Shown here piece by piece: positions 44,801 through 57,987 of a stretch of DNA of 64,000 nt. The DNA is from Datnioides undecimradiatus (taxonomy: Eukaryota > Chordata > Actinopteri > Lobotiformes > Datnioididae), in contig WARS01000007.1 of the NCBI GenBank assembly GCA_008933995.1, positions 7,808,923-7,872,922 of the forward strand, given 5' to 3'. Position 1 is the stretch's first letter; each line of letters opens with the position of its first letter. Below the pieces are notes generated by a model. It made no database searches. It was not told the DNA's origin and saw only the letters and a list, made by a program, of their open reading frames with translations. The translations under genes were made by a program, and so were the position numbers.

Positions 44801-47800
44801 TTTCAGGTGAGAGTCAGAGCCGGGGACAAGCACTGCTTAGGAAGACAGGTTTTAGAAGACACTGTTCTTGGCGCTGTAATCACAGTGACATTTGTGTATA
44901 GGCTTGATTTTCTATTTGACTTTGGCTCAGGTAAATGACTCAGAAAGGAGCTGTCACTTTCAGCCTGTTTGCATCTGCAATCATCATGCTGATTTCCCAA
45001 ACTTCATAGAGTGACATCAAACGTGGGTCACATGAGGACATTGGCAACAGTTAACTTATGAATAATGACAGTAATAGAGATGGGGAATGCATTGGAGCAT
45101 TTGAACTGCCGCCTTTAACATGGCCTCAGGTGAAACCAGCAGGAGGACAGGGAGAACAAGAGACAGACAAACAGACACACAGTGAGAAAAGGAGAGATCC
45201 TCACAGACAAATGTAGAGAAAGAAAATCAAGTAGCTCACATAAAGAGAGCGCCTATAAAAACAAATCCCCGTATAGATCGTGAGGAGGAATGCAGTTAAG
45301 GTAGTATTGAGCAATTAGCCCTGTACCCTCTAGCAAAGCTTCATGGTTTAAAAACATCCCGTTAAAAAAAATGCATGCATACCGCCTAGTTTCAACATCA
45401 GCAGAGACAAAATGACACTTGATGCCTCCGCCAGTCTGCTGATAACCATCTAACAGTTTTTACTGGAGGCATTGCGTTTCAGATTCTAGTAAACACATGC
45501 TGCACACCTTCAGCTAAATTTGAAGTTTTTAACTTATTAACAGTAAAATATGTTCAGATCTGTCCTGCTGCAAAATGTTACTTTTAGGTCTTCATCAAAC
45601 ACGTGCTTAATTTTCTAATGATTTTATTAAGCTATAATATATATTGCAGTGTGGGCACCTCTAAATGCAGATCATAAAAGCTCCTCCCAGTCATACTGTT
45701 GTACTACATACATATTTCTGTGTAATTTGTAACAGCAACACTGGTTTAACATTGTAACTTCAAAAAACAAGACTTCTCAGCAGCTGCTTGAGTTTCTTCT
45801 CTGTTTTGTATGTTTGGCAAGCACAACATAAGGTTTTAATAATGATTTTCCTTGTCATTTACCCGCTGCTCCTCAGTGATGTGGGATTGTAGGATGTGAA
45901 CTTTGGCTTCTATCAGCTGCCGTAGTTTGCCCAGTGAAGCAGGGACGTCCTCACTGTTTCTCTGGACCTCTGGAGACTTTAATGAAACAGAGAGACAGAC
46001 AGACCATTTTCATCATTTTAGCAACTGTTATCACAGTAACCCTCATACAGCCTTCATGTTTCACAACCAGCTGCAACTGAACACCACTGGAGATCTGATC
46101 CTATTAGAAAATCTTAGAGAAATACAATAAAATCTTGACATTATACTCAATCTCTGTTCTGTTCAATCTCAGTTGCTGAATGTGTCACATTTGAAGGACA
46201 TTCAGCAAATAGTTTTACCTGAGTGTCTAGATGCCAACGTCAAGGCAACACCCAACTGGTAAAACATCCACCTCTGATTCTTTAAAAAACGTTTTCATTG
46301 GTGTGGAATGGAGAGAAACAGGAATGATGGGAGAGAAAGGCTGACACAAAGTGCATCTGGTCTTCCAAACTGAATTATGAAAGATGCCCTAGTTACCAAC
46401 ACAACAACAGTCTCCCATCTGAGATCTAAAAAGCACATCATTGGACTGTAGCCTGCGCACTGAAGCTTATTTCTTCAATGCATTGATTAGTTTTAGTATG
46501 AAAAGTATCAAATCACTGAGAATGGGTCAAACTCCACAAACATTTTCTAATCATGCCACCTTAATAGCATCCTTAAACAACAATGTCTGTCAAACTCAAC
46601 ACACCAGTTCTTCACATACATTTTGTTCCTCATCAGGTTTGTCTGATATCATTAGATTGACTGAAACCTGATGAACAGCTGAAACAACTAAAGGTTAAAA
46701 GTGCCATGTGTGATTAATGACTAGATGAAACAGTGCGCAAGGTAACTTTTTATCTTGTGTTTATTTTGACTAACAGTGACATTTTGAAGACCAGATAAGA
46801 TACAAGTGTGGTAAGATGCTTATATCCAGCTATTATGGTTGCACCTAGTTTGAAATAAACTACTGTCCCAGCTAGCAGGTGATGCAATTTGCTGAGTGAC
46901 ATCCATTTATACCTGTCAGCGTGTCAGGTGAGTGACAGAAGGCGGGGGGTCACGTAAAAACATTATCCTCTGCTAGTGTTTGCTGAGATGGATTACCTCG
47001 TTCTGTGAATGAGTGGCAGCAAATCAGGGTAGAAAAAAAAGGTCACCAATTATTGGACTGACTTTGTACAAACAAAGAGCAAGTAAAACAAAGTAGCTAC
47101 AAAACCAAAATTTTCCTTCTTCTCAAAGCAAAAGCAGGGAAAATCTTTAACATTTTAAAAGTTACGGAAGTTAAATGTCAAAGTGCTCTAAGTGTAACAT
47201 CAGAAATATTGTTTTGAAGATGTGGATTATAAATTGTCTGCACACACTCTCAGCTGGTAAAAGCTTCCCACCCACCATTGTTTGAAACCCACCACAGAGG
47301 GCCATTGTAAGACTGCACTGAGGCAGCGAACCCGGTCGGCTCGTATGTATGTTTTTATCTTAAAGGAGAAAATCAATTTCCATACATATATAAACACTAC
47401 AGATGGCCAGCAGGCAATTAATTCCCGTCCTCTCCATATGAGTAGATGCATTCACAATATGAGTGGGCTGGATGTTCGAGACACTGTGAGTCTGTGTTGT
47501 CTGATTAAATGCAATCAAAACAAGTCCATTGTATTTTAATCCCTCTGAGAAAGATTACATGCACTGAGAGGAGCTTTAGGGAGTAGAGAGGAATTTCTAG
47601 TTGTTAAAGGACGGTGACAATGATGGAAGTAAGACAAAAGAGAAAGTATCAATATACAGTATTTAAGTAGCAGGTGACATCAGCGGACCCAACAATTTCT
47701 TTAAAAAAGAAATCTCATTATAAAGTAAGATAGTGGATGTGGGATGCTACAGTTGTCTTCCGGTTACTGTCCAACCCTGTCTCCTTCAAATTATGTTTAT

Positions 47801-48634
47801 ATACTGCTCATTTGTTTAACTAATTATATTTCCCAACTACAAATTGGTGGTATGTAAATGTAATTTCTAGAAGACAGGACTTAACTCTAAGAATATCGTA
47901 ACCTAACACAGCAATGTCTTGAATTTAAAACACTCCTGCGGCAATGCAAATGCTGTTATCCGTATCACTGATTAAACAAACATCATTTCCCACAAGGCCT
48001 CGATCTTTGTGGGGCTACATGTCCCAGCTTGACAGAAGGGGAGTCAAAGGGGTAATAATTAACCATGAGGCTAATTGTAGCTAAGTGTCCAAGGTTTTAC
48101 ACAGAACAATATGGCTATTACAATAGCTAAAATATATATGCATATAAAGTTAGGCTACTATCTCTTTAAAAAGCCCAACTTCAGCTTTAGCTCTGAGAAT
48201 CTTAGATTTCTTGTTACGGAGTCTATAAAGCCAGACAACGTACAAAATCTGTAGAAGCTCTCATTAAACTTTTCAATGCTAACTATACCAACAAAAACAG
48301 CTTAAACTAAATCTCAAAATACTTTGGATCTAGCCCAGTTTCGGCGATAACACATAAAAAAGACAATTTCGATCTCACTGATGCCATTTTAATAGTCACC
48401 GTGCTGTAAAATGTTTCTAAAATATATACTCACTGCAGGAATGGGAGACAGAGTGTTCATGGTGATAGACTGACCCAAGACTCATTTCCTCGCTGAGCTC
48501 AGACCACAGGGGGTTTGTGTGTTTGTGTGTATGTGTGTGTTAGTGGGTGGGTTGCACTTCTGTGTACATGGAGATGACCCTAACTACAACCTCCCCACTG
48601 ATCAGAATGGACAAGCTGGGAGAGAGAGAGAGAG

Positions 48635-48672
<38 letters not shown>

Positions 48673-51600
48673 GGAGAGTGAGAGAATGTAAGTCTTAGTT
48701 AATATCCGGCCGGAGTTTGTCAGGGTCTCTGTGCCTGATTGATCTGTTTACTCAACCTCTCATTTGTGTGTGTGTGTGTGTGTGTGAATGAGACAGAGTG
48801 ACGGGAAACGTGAATGAAGGGAGGAGCCCTTGACTTTAACATATTTTAATTTGATGTGTTCTTAAAAGTTGCACTGAGCTAAACCAAGTGAGCAGAATGG
48901 TAGAAAGTAGAAAACACCCAGTCTGCAGACTAGTATGACAACTTACCTCCACCACTGCAGCTGCCTTTGTAACCAAAGTGTTGAGAGAGGTGAGCTCTGA
49001 CCTTTAAAATGTGAAAAACAACTAAATTTTCTACTGTGTGTCTGTTGTAGAGTTGTTGTTCTTGTAGAGTATATCCTATGCACTGTTTGTATGAAATACA
49101 TCTATAGTGTTAGCATGGATTTGAAGTATGGGCTCAGCCAATAACAATAATCATCAACAACTGATCATCTTTAACTGCTTTCTCTCTATACAAAAGACAA
49201 AAGCCAGTATAAACAAACTAACACAAAAACTAAACTGAACCTTGAATCAAGTCCCGTCAAGTCAGCGCAAAGAAAAAATAAACCATGAATACACTTTAGT
49301 TTAGGTTGGATCCCAGTCCTCACCTACTCCCCCCCCACACCCCCACCCAAGTCGGATAAGTCCCAATTCCCAACCCAGGGTGTGTCTGGGTGGAGCCCAA
49401 TGACTGTGGCGGGTCGCCAAGTCAGACACACCTTGATAAGCGGGAAGGTATGAAGACGGCAATGCCTGCCTGCATGTCTGAAGCTCCATTCCAACTTTTT
49501 GTTGACTTTGTTCTTTTCAGACCTTGTTTCTGTTCTGTCTTTATCGCACAGACACGCACACATTACTACATGTGACATGATGGTAAAATGTAGTTCGTTC
49601 TCTGGGAAACAGGAATGAAATCATCTATTTTTAAGGACAAGTGCCAACTTTTATTTTGATATTAGTTGTGTCAAGGTTTAGATCCTTGAACATTTTCTCT
49701 GGGGAACATAAACAGCTGAGCAGATTTGATGGAGTTTAGCCCATTGAGACATCTTGGTAAGCCTTTGGGCTAATGATCATTCTGTAAAGCATAGTACGAT
49801 TTTCAGGTTTTACTCAAGTAGAGATGCGATTATTTAGTTGTGCATGAAGTGAAATGATTCACTTTATGTACAAAGCTCTGTAAAAACTCATGTCTTCACC
49901 TGATGAATGGAGGTCCAGCATTCATTCACCTTTTAGCTCTAGGTTTGGTCTCCATCAACCACAAATCAGGTATTTGCCAACTTTGTCTGTTGTTTGAAGC
50001 TGGGCAGGTAGTGTCCAGTCCTAGCCTGACTGCTGCTGCTGCTGAGACTGAATCACAAACATAAACTATGCGCTAAAAGAAGTTGGTGATCACACTGCGG
50101 CTCATGAAAATGGAACTCCTTTCATTTCCTTTACCAATAAACTATTTTTACTGACTACAGATGAGCTGCTGCAGACTCTCCCTGTTTGAACAAATACTAT
50201 TATGCCATCAGGTGAGGTTGCTTCTCCACCCGCAGGAAGGTATGAATCATTCTATCATCTCTTTCATTTACATAGTCTTTATACTGTATGTCTATGTTGG
50301 TCTATTCCCCAATAAACAAATGAACAAATTATTATCTTTAAGCTTTTATAACTTTTTCAAATAGTTTTAAAAAAGATAGTTTAATTATAGTAATGGAAAC
50401 TTGACTCAGTCTCTAAAAATAAATATAAAATAATAAACAGTTCAGATTGTTGGACTTATGCATATCATCTGTGCCTATTTATTTAAAGCTGATTAAAGGT
50501 CAGAGGTCATAAGTCTGTGGACCTGCACTGTCATGATGAACAACACTTCATTACTCAGCAAATGAATCTCAGAGTTGTGAAGAACACCAGGCACCTTTCC
50601 TACCCAACATGCCTTGCTTATGACTCACAGCTGTGGTATGTCACCTTGTGTGCTGGTGCACTTTGAACCAGCGGCGGCTTTAAATTGGGAGTGAACAGCA
50701 GGAGACGCCCTGCAGGCTCATTTACTGACCAGGAATGTTTTGTCCTGATGGAAAGTTGACTACACAGCTGACTTAATTCTGTCCAATCTAAGGTGAATTT
50801 GCACAAATGCCTTATAGCATGTTTTCATACTTAAACCACACTGTATAGCTAAAACTATTAGACTTTTCACAAATCAGTGTATATATGGTAAGTCTGGCCA
50901 AATTAGTTAATCCTAGGTCTGATCCAAACTGGGCTGTGCAGCGTGCTATACAGTGGCATGCTACTCTTTTCATATATGTATATATAGAAACACACCAACT
51001 ATATAACACAGAAGAACCAGTTTGTCTGTGTTTAATGATACATTGAATAAGCAACATATGACTTCTCCTGTATTTGCTCTCTCTCCTCCTGTGCTCCTCC
51101 CCTGTTAATTGAAGCAGAGCCAAACCTGTTCCTCAATTACAAGAGTTTAAGATCACATCTCTGTCCCTCTCTCCACTATCATTAGCTGCGCCAAACCGAA
51201 CAAAACAACCAGTTTCTGCAGTCTCTATGAAAACCACTCACACAGAAAATGGGTTGAACTCTCTATGCTCTTGTTATCCTGCATTACTTTCTCAGAGGGG
51301 ATCATTTTCCATTGAGAAAATCAAAGAAAATAAAAATCAAGTTGGCACAAAATGCAGATCACAGCCAGAGTTAGAGAGAATTTGAGCCACAGTATTTTCT
51401 CAAAATAAAACATAAAGAGGAAAGACTGCGTCAAAACACATCACAGACAGGAGGTTTTACTGCACACATACAACTGCACAGTTTTTTTCAAAAATGAAAA
51501 ATATTCTGCTAACGTCTCATTGTCCCGCATGCACTGTGTACCCAAGACTGATTAATGGCGTGTTGTCACCAAATACAGGTAATACCGCAGGTTATTTTTG

Positions 51601-54600
51601 GTTTGGCACAACACAACTCGCCACCCAACCACATCCCAATGCAGACACGCACACACAGACACCAGTGCCCAAGGCTGAGTTTGCAACCTGCTCAGAACGA
51701 GTTCCTCCTAAATGTTCACTGACAAAAAACAAAAATAAAAGACAAAATGTATCAGAGCTGTCATTAACAGGAGGACAGATAGGTAAAGACAGAGCAGGTA
51801 GACATGTAGACCAAAGCAAACCTGGACAGGAAAACAGATATTCAAGTGGACACGCAGCCACATAATGAGAGCTGGATCATTATGGCTAAAACAAAGTGAA
51901 GCATGGCATGGAGTGCACAGCTCACATTCCTCACCAGAAAAAGGAGCAGCATCAGTCATTTGTTCAAAAGCTTGAAATGACCTAAGTTTCTGTTCTCCTG
52001 ATGTGTGACCTTCCTGTTTCTGGAAGCGAGGACAGATGAATCATGACACTGCAAAAGGGTTAGATATTCGGACGCAGACAGCGGATGTGTTTGTTTAGTA
52101 TGCATTTGGTGACTGCATGCATGAGTTGGTTCACATATCTGTTTATCTGTCTGCGCAAAACAAAGTGTCTGCAAAATTTCTATTGACTATAAAGTTCATC
52201 AGGATTTCTCAGCATGACCAAGTCGCTTTGCTGCCCAAACCTAACCGAATGGGTGCTATCATAATTTTTGGTTACCAAATTGTAAGTAATATTCCTGTTA
52301 ACATCCAAATGTCAACTTCTCTGACAGTTCAAAGGACATAGAGGTATAATGACATGCACAGTAGTAACATTCATGTAATGGTGAACCTATCTATCCTGAA
52401 TTTATCTAGAGTCTGCAGAAATGTGTCATATTTTCAACACTGTGAAACAAAATGTCAATAATTCCCCGCTTTTAATAAAAAGGAGGCATGTGCATGCAGA
52501 CAGATGGACAGTGCAGTAGAAAGATGTGCAGATGATGAGGGCTTTCAAACTCTTTCACCTTCTCATCTCTTCACTCACTTCCATAACTAGAACATCGACG
52601 AAAACAAGAACAACAACAACATCTACTCTCCAAGCACTGCATCTCCCACCCAGCACCCACCCAGCCTGCACCCACTCGGCCCTCCGACGAGGCTTAATGA
52701 GTAATAAGCACTGGGTGACCACAGTCTTGGAGTCAAGCCAACTTTCCCAGATGCCAAATTGAAGCCTGGAGGTACTGCATAATGCAAAACAACACTCATT
52801 AAAACTTGGAAGGAAAAAAAACAAGGAGCTATAAAATGCAAAAATGCACTAAGATGCATTTCAGGAGTGGCTCAGTGGCAGTTTTTAAATGACTGATATG
52901 AATAATTAGGACTCTCAGGCATCCATTAGCCAGAGAAATTACAAGATGTGGAAAATGGGCTCCAAAACACACTGATGACCCTAAAATCGAATACGTTTGG
53001 CCCGAACATTATGTTAAGGTGGGGAATGTGAGCTTCGGAAGGGCTGATGAAATGAGATGAAAGGCAAGAAATGAGGCTTTCAGCGCAGGAACAAATTGAG
53101 AAGCATCCTGATGAGTTAATGCATCAGTTTGCAGTTGAAGTCAGGGATAAGTGTGTGTGCTTAGGAGAGGAGAATTAAGAGCTGTGAAATAACACAAAAC
53201 AAATGGCAAGATGTGACACCACAAAACAAATAAGTGCCCTCTGCATTATCCTGCATTTAAATTCTATATACATCAAAGATGCATGCTACAATGTCTTGTT
53301 AAAGTCAGCTGACAACAGCAACAAACCACTAAACTGTCACCACATATAATTTTAAATGTCTGCAAATAAGGAAATATAGGAACAGACATTGCAGCCGTTG
53401 AAACCTACGAAGTAATAAAGTCTTAAATGTAGCCTCAAACAAAGTACAGCACACTGAACACGGAGATGTGGATTGTTTTGGCTTGTCCGTGGTCACGTTT
53501 CTGTGTGAAATCTCTCTCGTCTGTGGCTCAGGCCTCCTTTTGTTTCTGATAACAACAATAGTTCCTTGAAGAAGAGAGTCCAGGAGAATCGTGGGTATTC
53601 TGGAAAGTATGGTCTCAGTACTTTAATTCAGATCACCTGTAAGGGTTATGTGCGGTACCATAAATCTGTAAAGTTCAATGCATTCCAGGAGTTATTTGAT
53701 GTAGACATGCTCCTGCTTCTGATTTAGAAAAGCACACATTGTACATCAACAACAGCTTTTGTGAGAGATGCAGTTCTCATATGGATTATTTTGCTTCTCT
53801 TTCATATAAGTTAAGTGTTGCGTAAGTGTGTGTAAACATTGCATTCTTTCATGTCATTAAAGATCCTAACTTTAACTAATTTTTTTGTTTTACCACAAAA
53901 ACAAATTTAAGGTATGATATATATTTTTTTTAAAACTCTGTCTTCACTGTGATAGGTGATTAAGATTTTACATGTCAGTACCACTTTGCCCCTGCTCAGA
54001 CTTATGTTTATTATGTTTATCCAGAGTTTATCCCCCATAAATCCACAGGACTGCTGATGAACTGGAGGAGAATAACGTGCCGAAACTTGTGGTCCGAGAT
54101 CACACTGTGAGACATGTCAACGGTCTGCTTATTTGCAGCTTTGGCGACTAACTTAATGAAATTTGACACAAGGTTTTCCAAAACACAGGAGCAGCACACA
54201 TGGATGATGCAAGCTGACGACCTGTCTCTACTTGCGTCTTTTTTCCTATTCAGATCGGCGATTGCAATTTACCAGGCATTCATCACATGTTCCAATATGC
54301 TCCAACATTTCTACCACTTTAATATTGACTTTAATTTCATCATAAATGATGTAGGTGGAATGTGTCATCCGGGCCTTCATGTAAAACCTCATTATACAGC
54401 CTGGATATATACAAGCCTAACTCAAGGTCCTCTCGGAGGAAGTCAAAAGACATCATGGAGGAATATCAGAAAAGGTTGAGTGTGTGCCAAGCAGGACTGT
54501 ATCAGATTAGATAACCTCATACCGACATCGTCCTCCCACCCTACCTGTATTAAAAACTGATATTTGAAATACATAACACTGCACTCTTATGGCCACAACA

Positions 54601-56892
54601 AACATCACACTGTTTAACAAGGTGTCATTTACAGCGTGAGTCAACCATGATAACAGACACACAAACACACACACACACACACACACACTTACGCGCGTGC
54701 ACACACACACACATTTTACGCGCACACACGAATGGAAATGTTCAGAAGTATGCTATGTTACCATTCCAAACAATTTTGCGTGTGTGTAAGCGTACAATTC
54801 AAGGCTCACACCCTCATTGTTAACATACCTGCCATCTCCATCCACCGTCACACTTTCCCATGATTCACTGCTGAGTTGCAGTTTGTGACATTACAACACA
54901 CTTAGTCAGAATTCCAATAATAACGCCAACATGTGCAATGCTATCTGCAACAAACCAGAGTTATAGGATGTAATGTTTGTCATTTTCATCCTCATCAAGA
55001 GAAAATCCATCCACTCATTATGTGACTTACATAACAGTTACAGCCTGATGAGAGATGAGAGACAGAAGTCTTCTTGCTCACACCTTGCCATTTAGGATGT
55101 TGAATGATATGCGGGGCTGGCACGTTTCCCATCTCTTTATACAGTTTAAATCATTTGAATCGATAGCATGCAACAACCAATCATTGAGCTGCATGTTCCA
55201 CTGAAGCGGCCAATTGACGCTGATGAACTTGCCAGCTGACCATGTATGGAGAGGCTTGCTGTTAGCTTGGTTCGCACTGTGCGGCCACTACAGTAAAGTC
55301 GGTCACGACCATTTAATATTCAATGTTTAAACACTTTAATCGCAGAACAACTTAATATGTATCTCTATGGGGCAGGAAATGTTGTACTAATGTAAACTAA
55401 CATGCCTGCACTGAGCTGATTTAAAGCTCTAAGCTAACACAGAGTCCACTATGAGAGCAAGCTCTATATGCTGACACTGTATAATACACTGTAATGCTTT
55501 AGATTTCCTCTTATATTGATCCAGTGTTGTAAAAAATAAGGCTACTCAACACAATTGTTATTTTAACATCTTTGATTACATTTCCACACAGACTGTTCCT
55601 AAAATTTGCATTTTTCAACAAACCTTATTTATTCAAACTGGTGCATGCGCCATTAGTAGTGCATTAGTGTTACTTTGCAGTCATTAGTACTAAATGTATT
55701 CAGTTAAACATTTTATTACTGCCAGGAAGCTGACAATCAGCAAAAAAATAAATCTAAAACTGACTTCGACAATTGTCCCTGTACCGAATAAAACAGCAGA
55801 TTGATGTCTGAGCCGCCACACAGAACGCACGGACTAATGAACCACACACTGAGGCTTTTTTAGACATTTATGGGAACTTTCTTCTGCTATACATGGATTC
55901 CATTGCGTTAATGATTGATGGGAGCCAGATGCCACCTCGGGGTGTTCCTCATACCAGATGACTTGACATTTGTAATATAATAGAAATGACTGTGGGACAC
56001 AATTGATGGCTTGTTCAGTATAACTTTGGGGCGGCACAAGCTAAATAGTGCTTTGTGGAGCTTCAAGTCTTCTGAGATCTAGAGAAATGGGCAGAGGACT
56101 AATGGTTTTCACAGTACTGACATCTACTGTAGGTGTCAGTCAGACTGTGTGTGATCACTTTTGCAAATATAAAAGGAGAAGAGTGAAGGCAGCGACGGCA
56201 AACACAGACATGCTTTTCTTCTTTTAAGCCACCCTGACAGCTGACAGACAGACAACACCCTGAACAAAAACTCATCACACAGCAATGGAGGAACACTGCA
56301 GCACGATAGCATGCACAGGTGTCTTTGTGTCAGTGTGAGAAAATATGATTAACCTGCGCACAGTTTTGATCTCTTCAAGTAAAAAAAAATCTATCCAATC
56401 TCCGGATAATGGTGAAGTACTCATATTGAATATATTCAACTGTTTACTGTCAGTTCGTTCACATTTCTTTGTTCCTGATGATCAGGGAATATGGATAAGA
56501 ATGAAATATGTTAAATATATTATTAAGTTTAGTAAGCACATATTCAGATATGCTTAAGCTAAACATGTTTGAATGCTTGATGGAGAAAAAAATGCAAAAA
56601 GACAATATACAGGTTCAACAAGCAAGCAGTGTCTCAGTGAAGTTGCCTTGTTTTCTAAATGCTGCAAAAAATGCAAGTTTGTGTATGTCTATGCTGTAAC
56701 CAGTGTGTGTTTATGTCATCACGGTAGACAGTTCACATCATTAAGCGATGAGGCAAGTCATAACCCTTCACCAGAGTTTTGACATCAAGTGTGTATAGTG
56801 TATATGTGTGCATGCTAAAGCCAAGTCTGAGATCATCATTCTACTTTTATGACATAGCTTAAAGCTAAGGTAATGGAGGTTTCGGTGATTTA

Positions 56893-56937
<45 letters not shown>

Positions 56938-57935
56938 GACAGGTATCTGTAGGAGGGGAAGCAAGTTTTGTAAAACCAATGACATCATCTACCATCTAAT
57001 TGCTTAAGTCTCTCTCTCACACACAGACACACACACACACAGTCACTTATAAAGAGCATCATTGACATCTGGTAAGCCCAGTAAATGCCTTTGGCCCAGG
57101 CTCATTCATGCACTGTGTGGGAGACAGTCCTGAAAGGGACTGGGTGTTGCACTTTGTCAGAGGTGGGGAAGTTGACTAGATGTACATTAGCCAAACCAAA
57201 TACCTGGTCTTCACTTTAATGAATCACAATGTTAGAAAACACTGCATACAAACTTATGTTTGTTTCTGATGCACCATGCAGTCATGGGCTCTTTAATGTC
57301 CCTTGTGGTGGGACAGCAGAAGACAATCTATGTTTTTAAAATACCTTGTTTTGCATTTACAAGAGAAAAGACTGTGAAAGTGCATCTAACCATGGCAACA
57401 ACAGTGATGCTTAAAGGTCTGAGGCTGGTTGTACCACCTATTCAGAAGTTCAAATTCACACTGTTATATAACGTGTTTACTCACCACCAAGCAAACTGCT
57501 GTTTAACTGAAGCTAACAGACAAAGTTAACATTAGCATGCTAATAGTTATATGACCCAGTACTGAGGAGTAAAGGAGGTCATATTGTTGACAATATCTGT
57601 GAGGTGAGAAGAATTTAAATTACATTTGAAACATTGTTAAGAACTGGTGCAACCTGATTTAGTAAATTACTAATAAGACGGTAGTTAAAAAGGAACTTAA
57701 AAACGTGGACTTCATCATCTAGAAAGAGCATATTTTCTACAAGTACATCACTGTATTATTGATTTAGTAAGAGTACTGAGACTGTGGTACTGTAGGTTCT
57801 ATCAAAAACATCATTACTCCTCCCTTAGCGCAAGAGGAAAACACACCTATCCATTGTTGTGTGTGTTCACTGGCATCTTAATGTATGTCTGTTGTTGAGT
57901 GTGTGTAAGAGATGGTGAGAGATAGATAAAGAGAG

Positions 57936-57987
<52 letters not shown>

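Noticed and set aside
49301..49489. 62-codon - strand frame containing a Gly-rich end
   Set aside because: The Gly-rich part comes from a poly-C tract and no splice-compatible exon can be defined.
51061..51101. Possible 39-nt phase 1-1 cassette exon on the - strand (EEHRRRESKYRR)
   Set aside because: It would fit between exons 1 and 2 of the unrecognised gene, but the acceptor has a poor pyrimidine tract and the donor (GTCATA) is weak.
55834..56037. 67-codon - strand frame (PPQSYTEQAINCVPQSF..) as an exon or transposon remnant
   Set aside because: Not matched to any element or exon boundary I can support; left unannotated.
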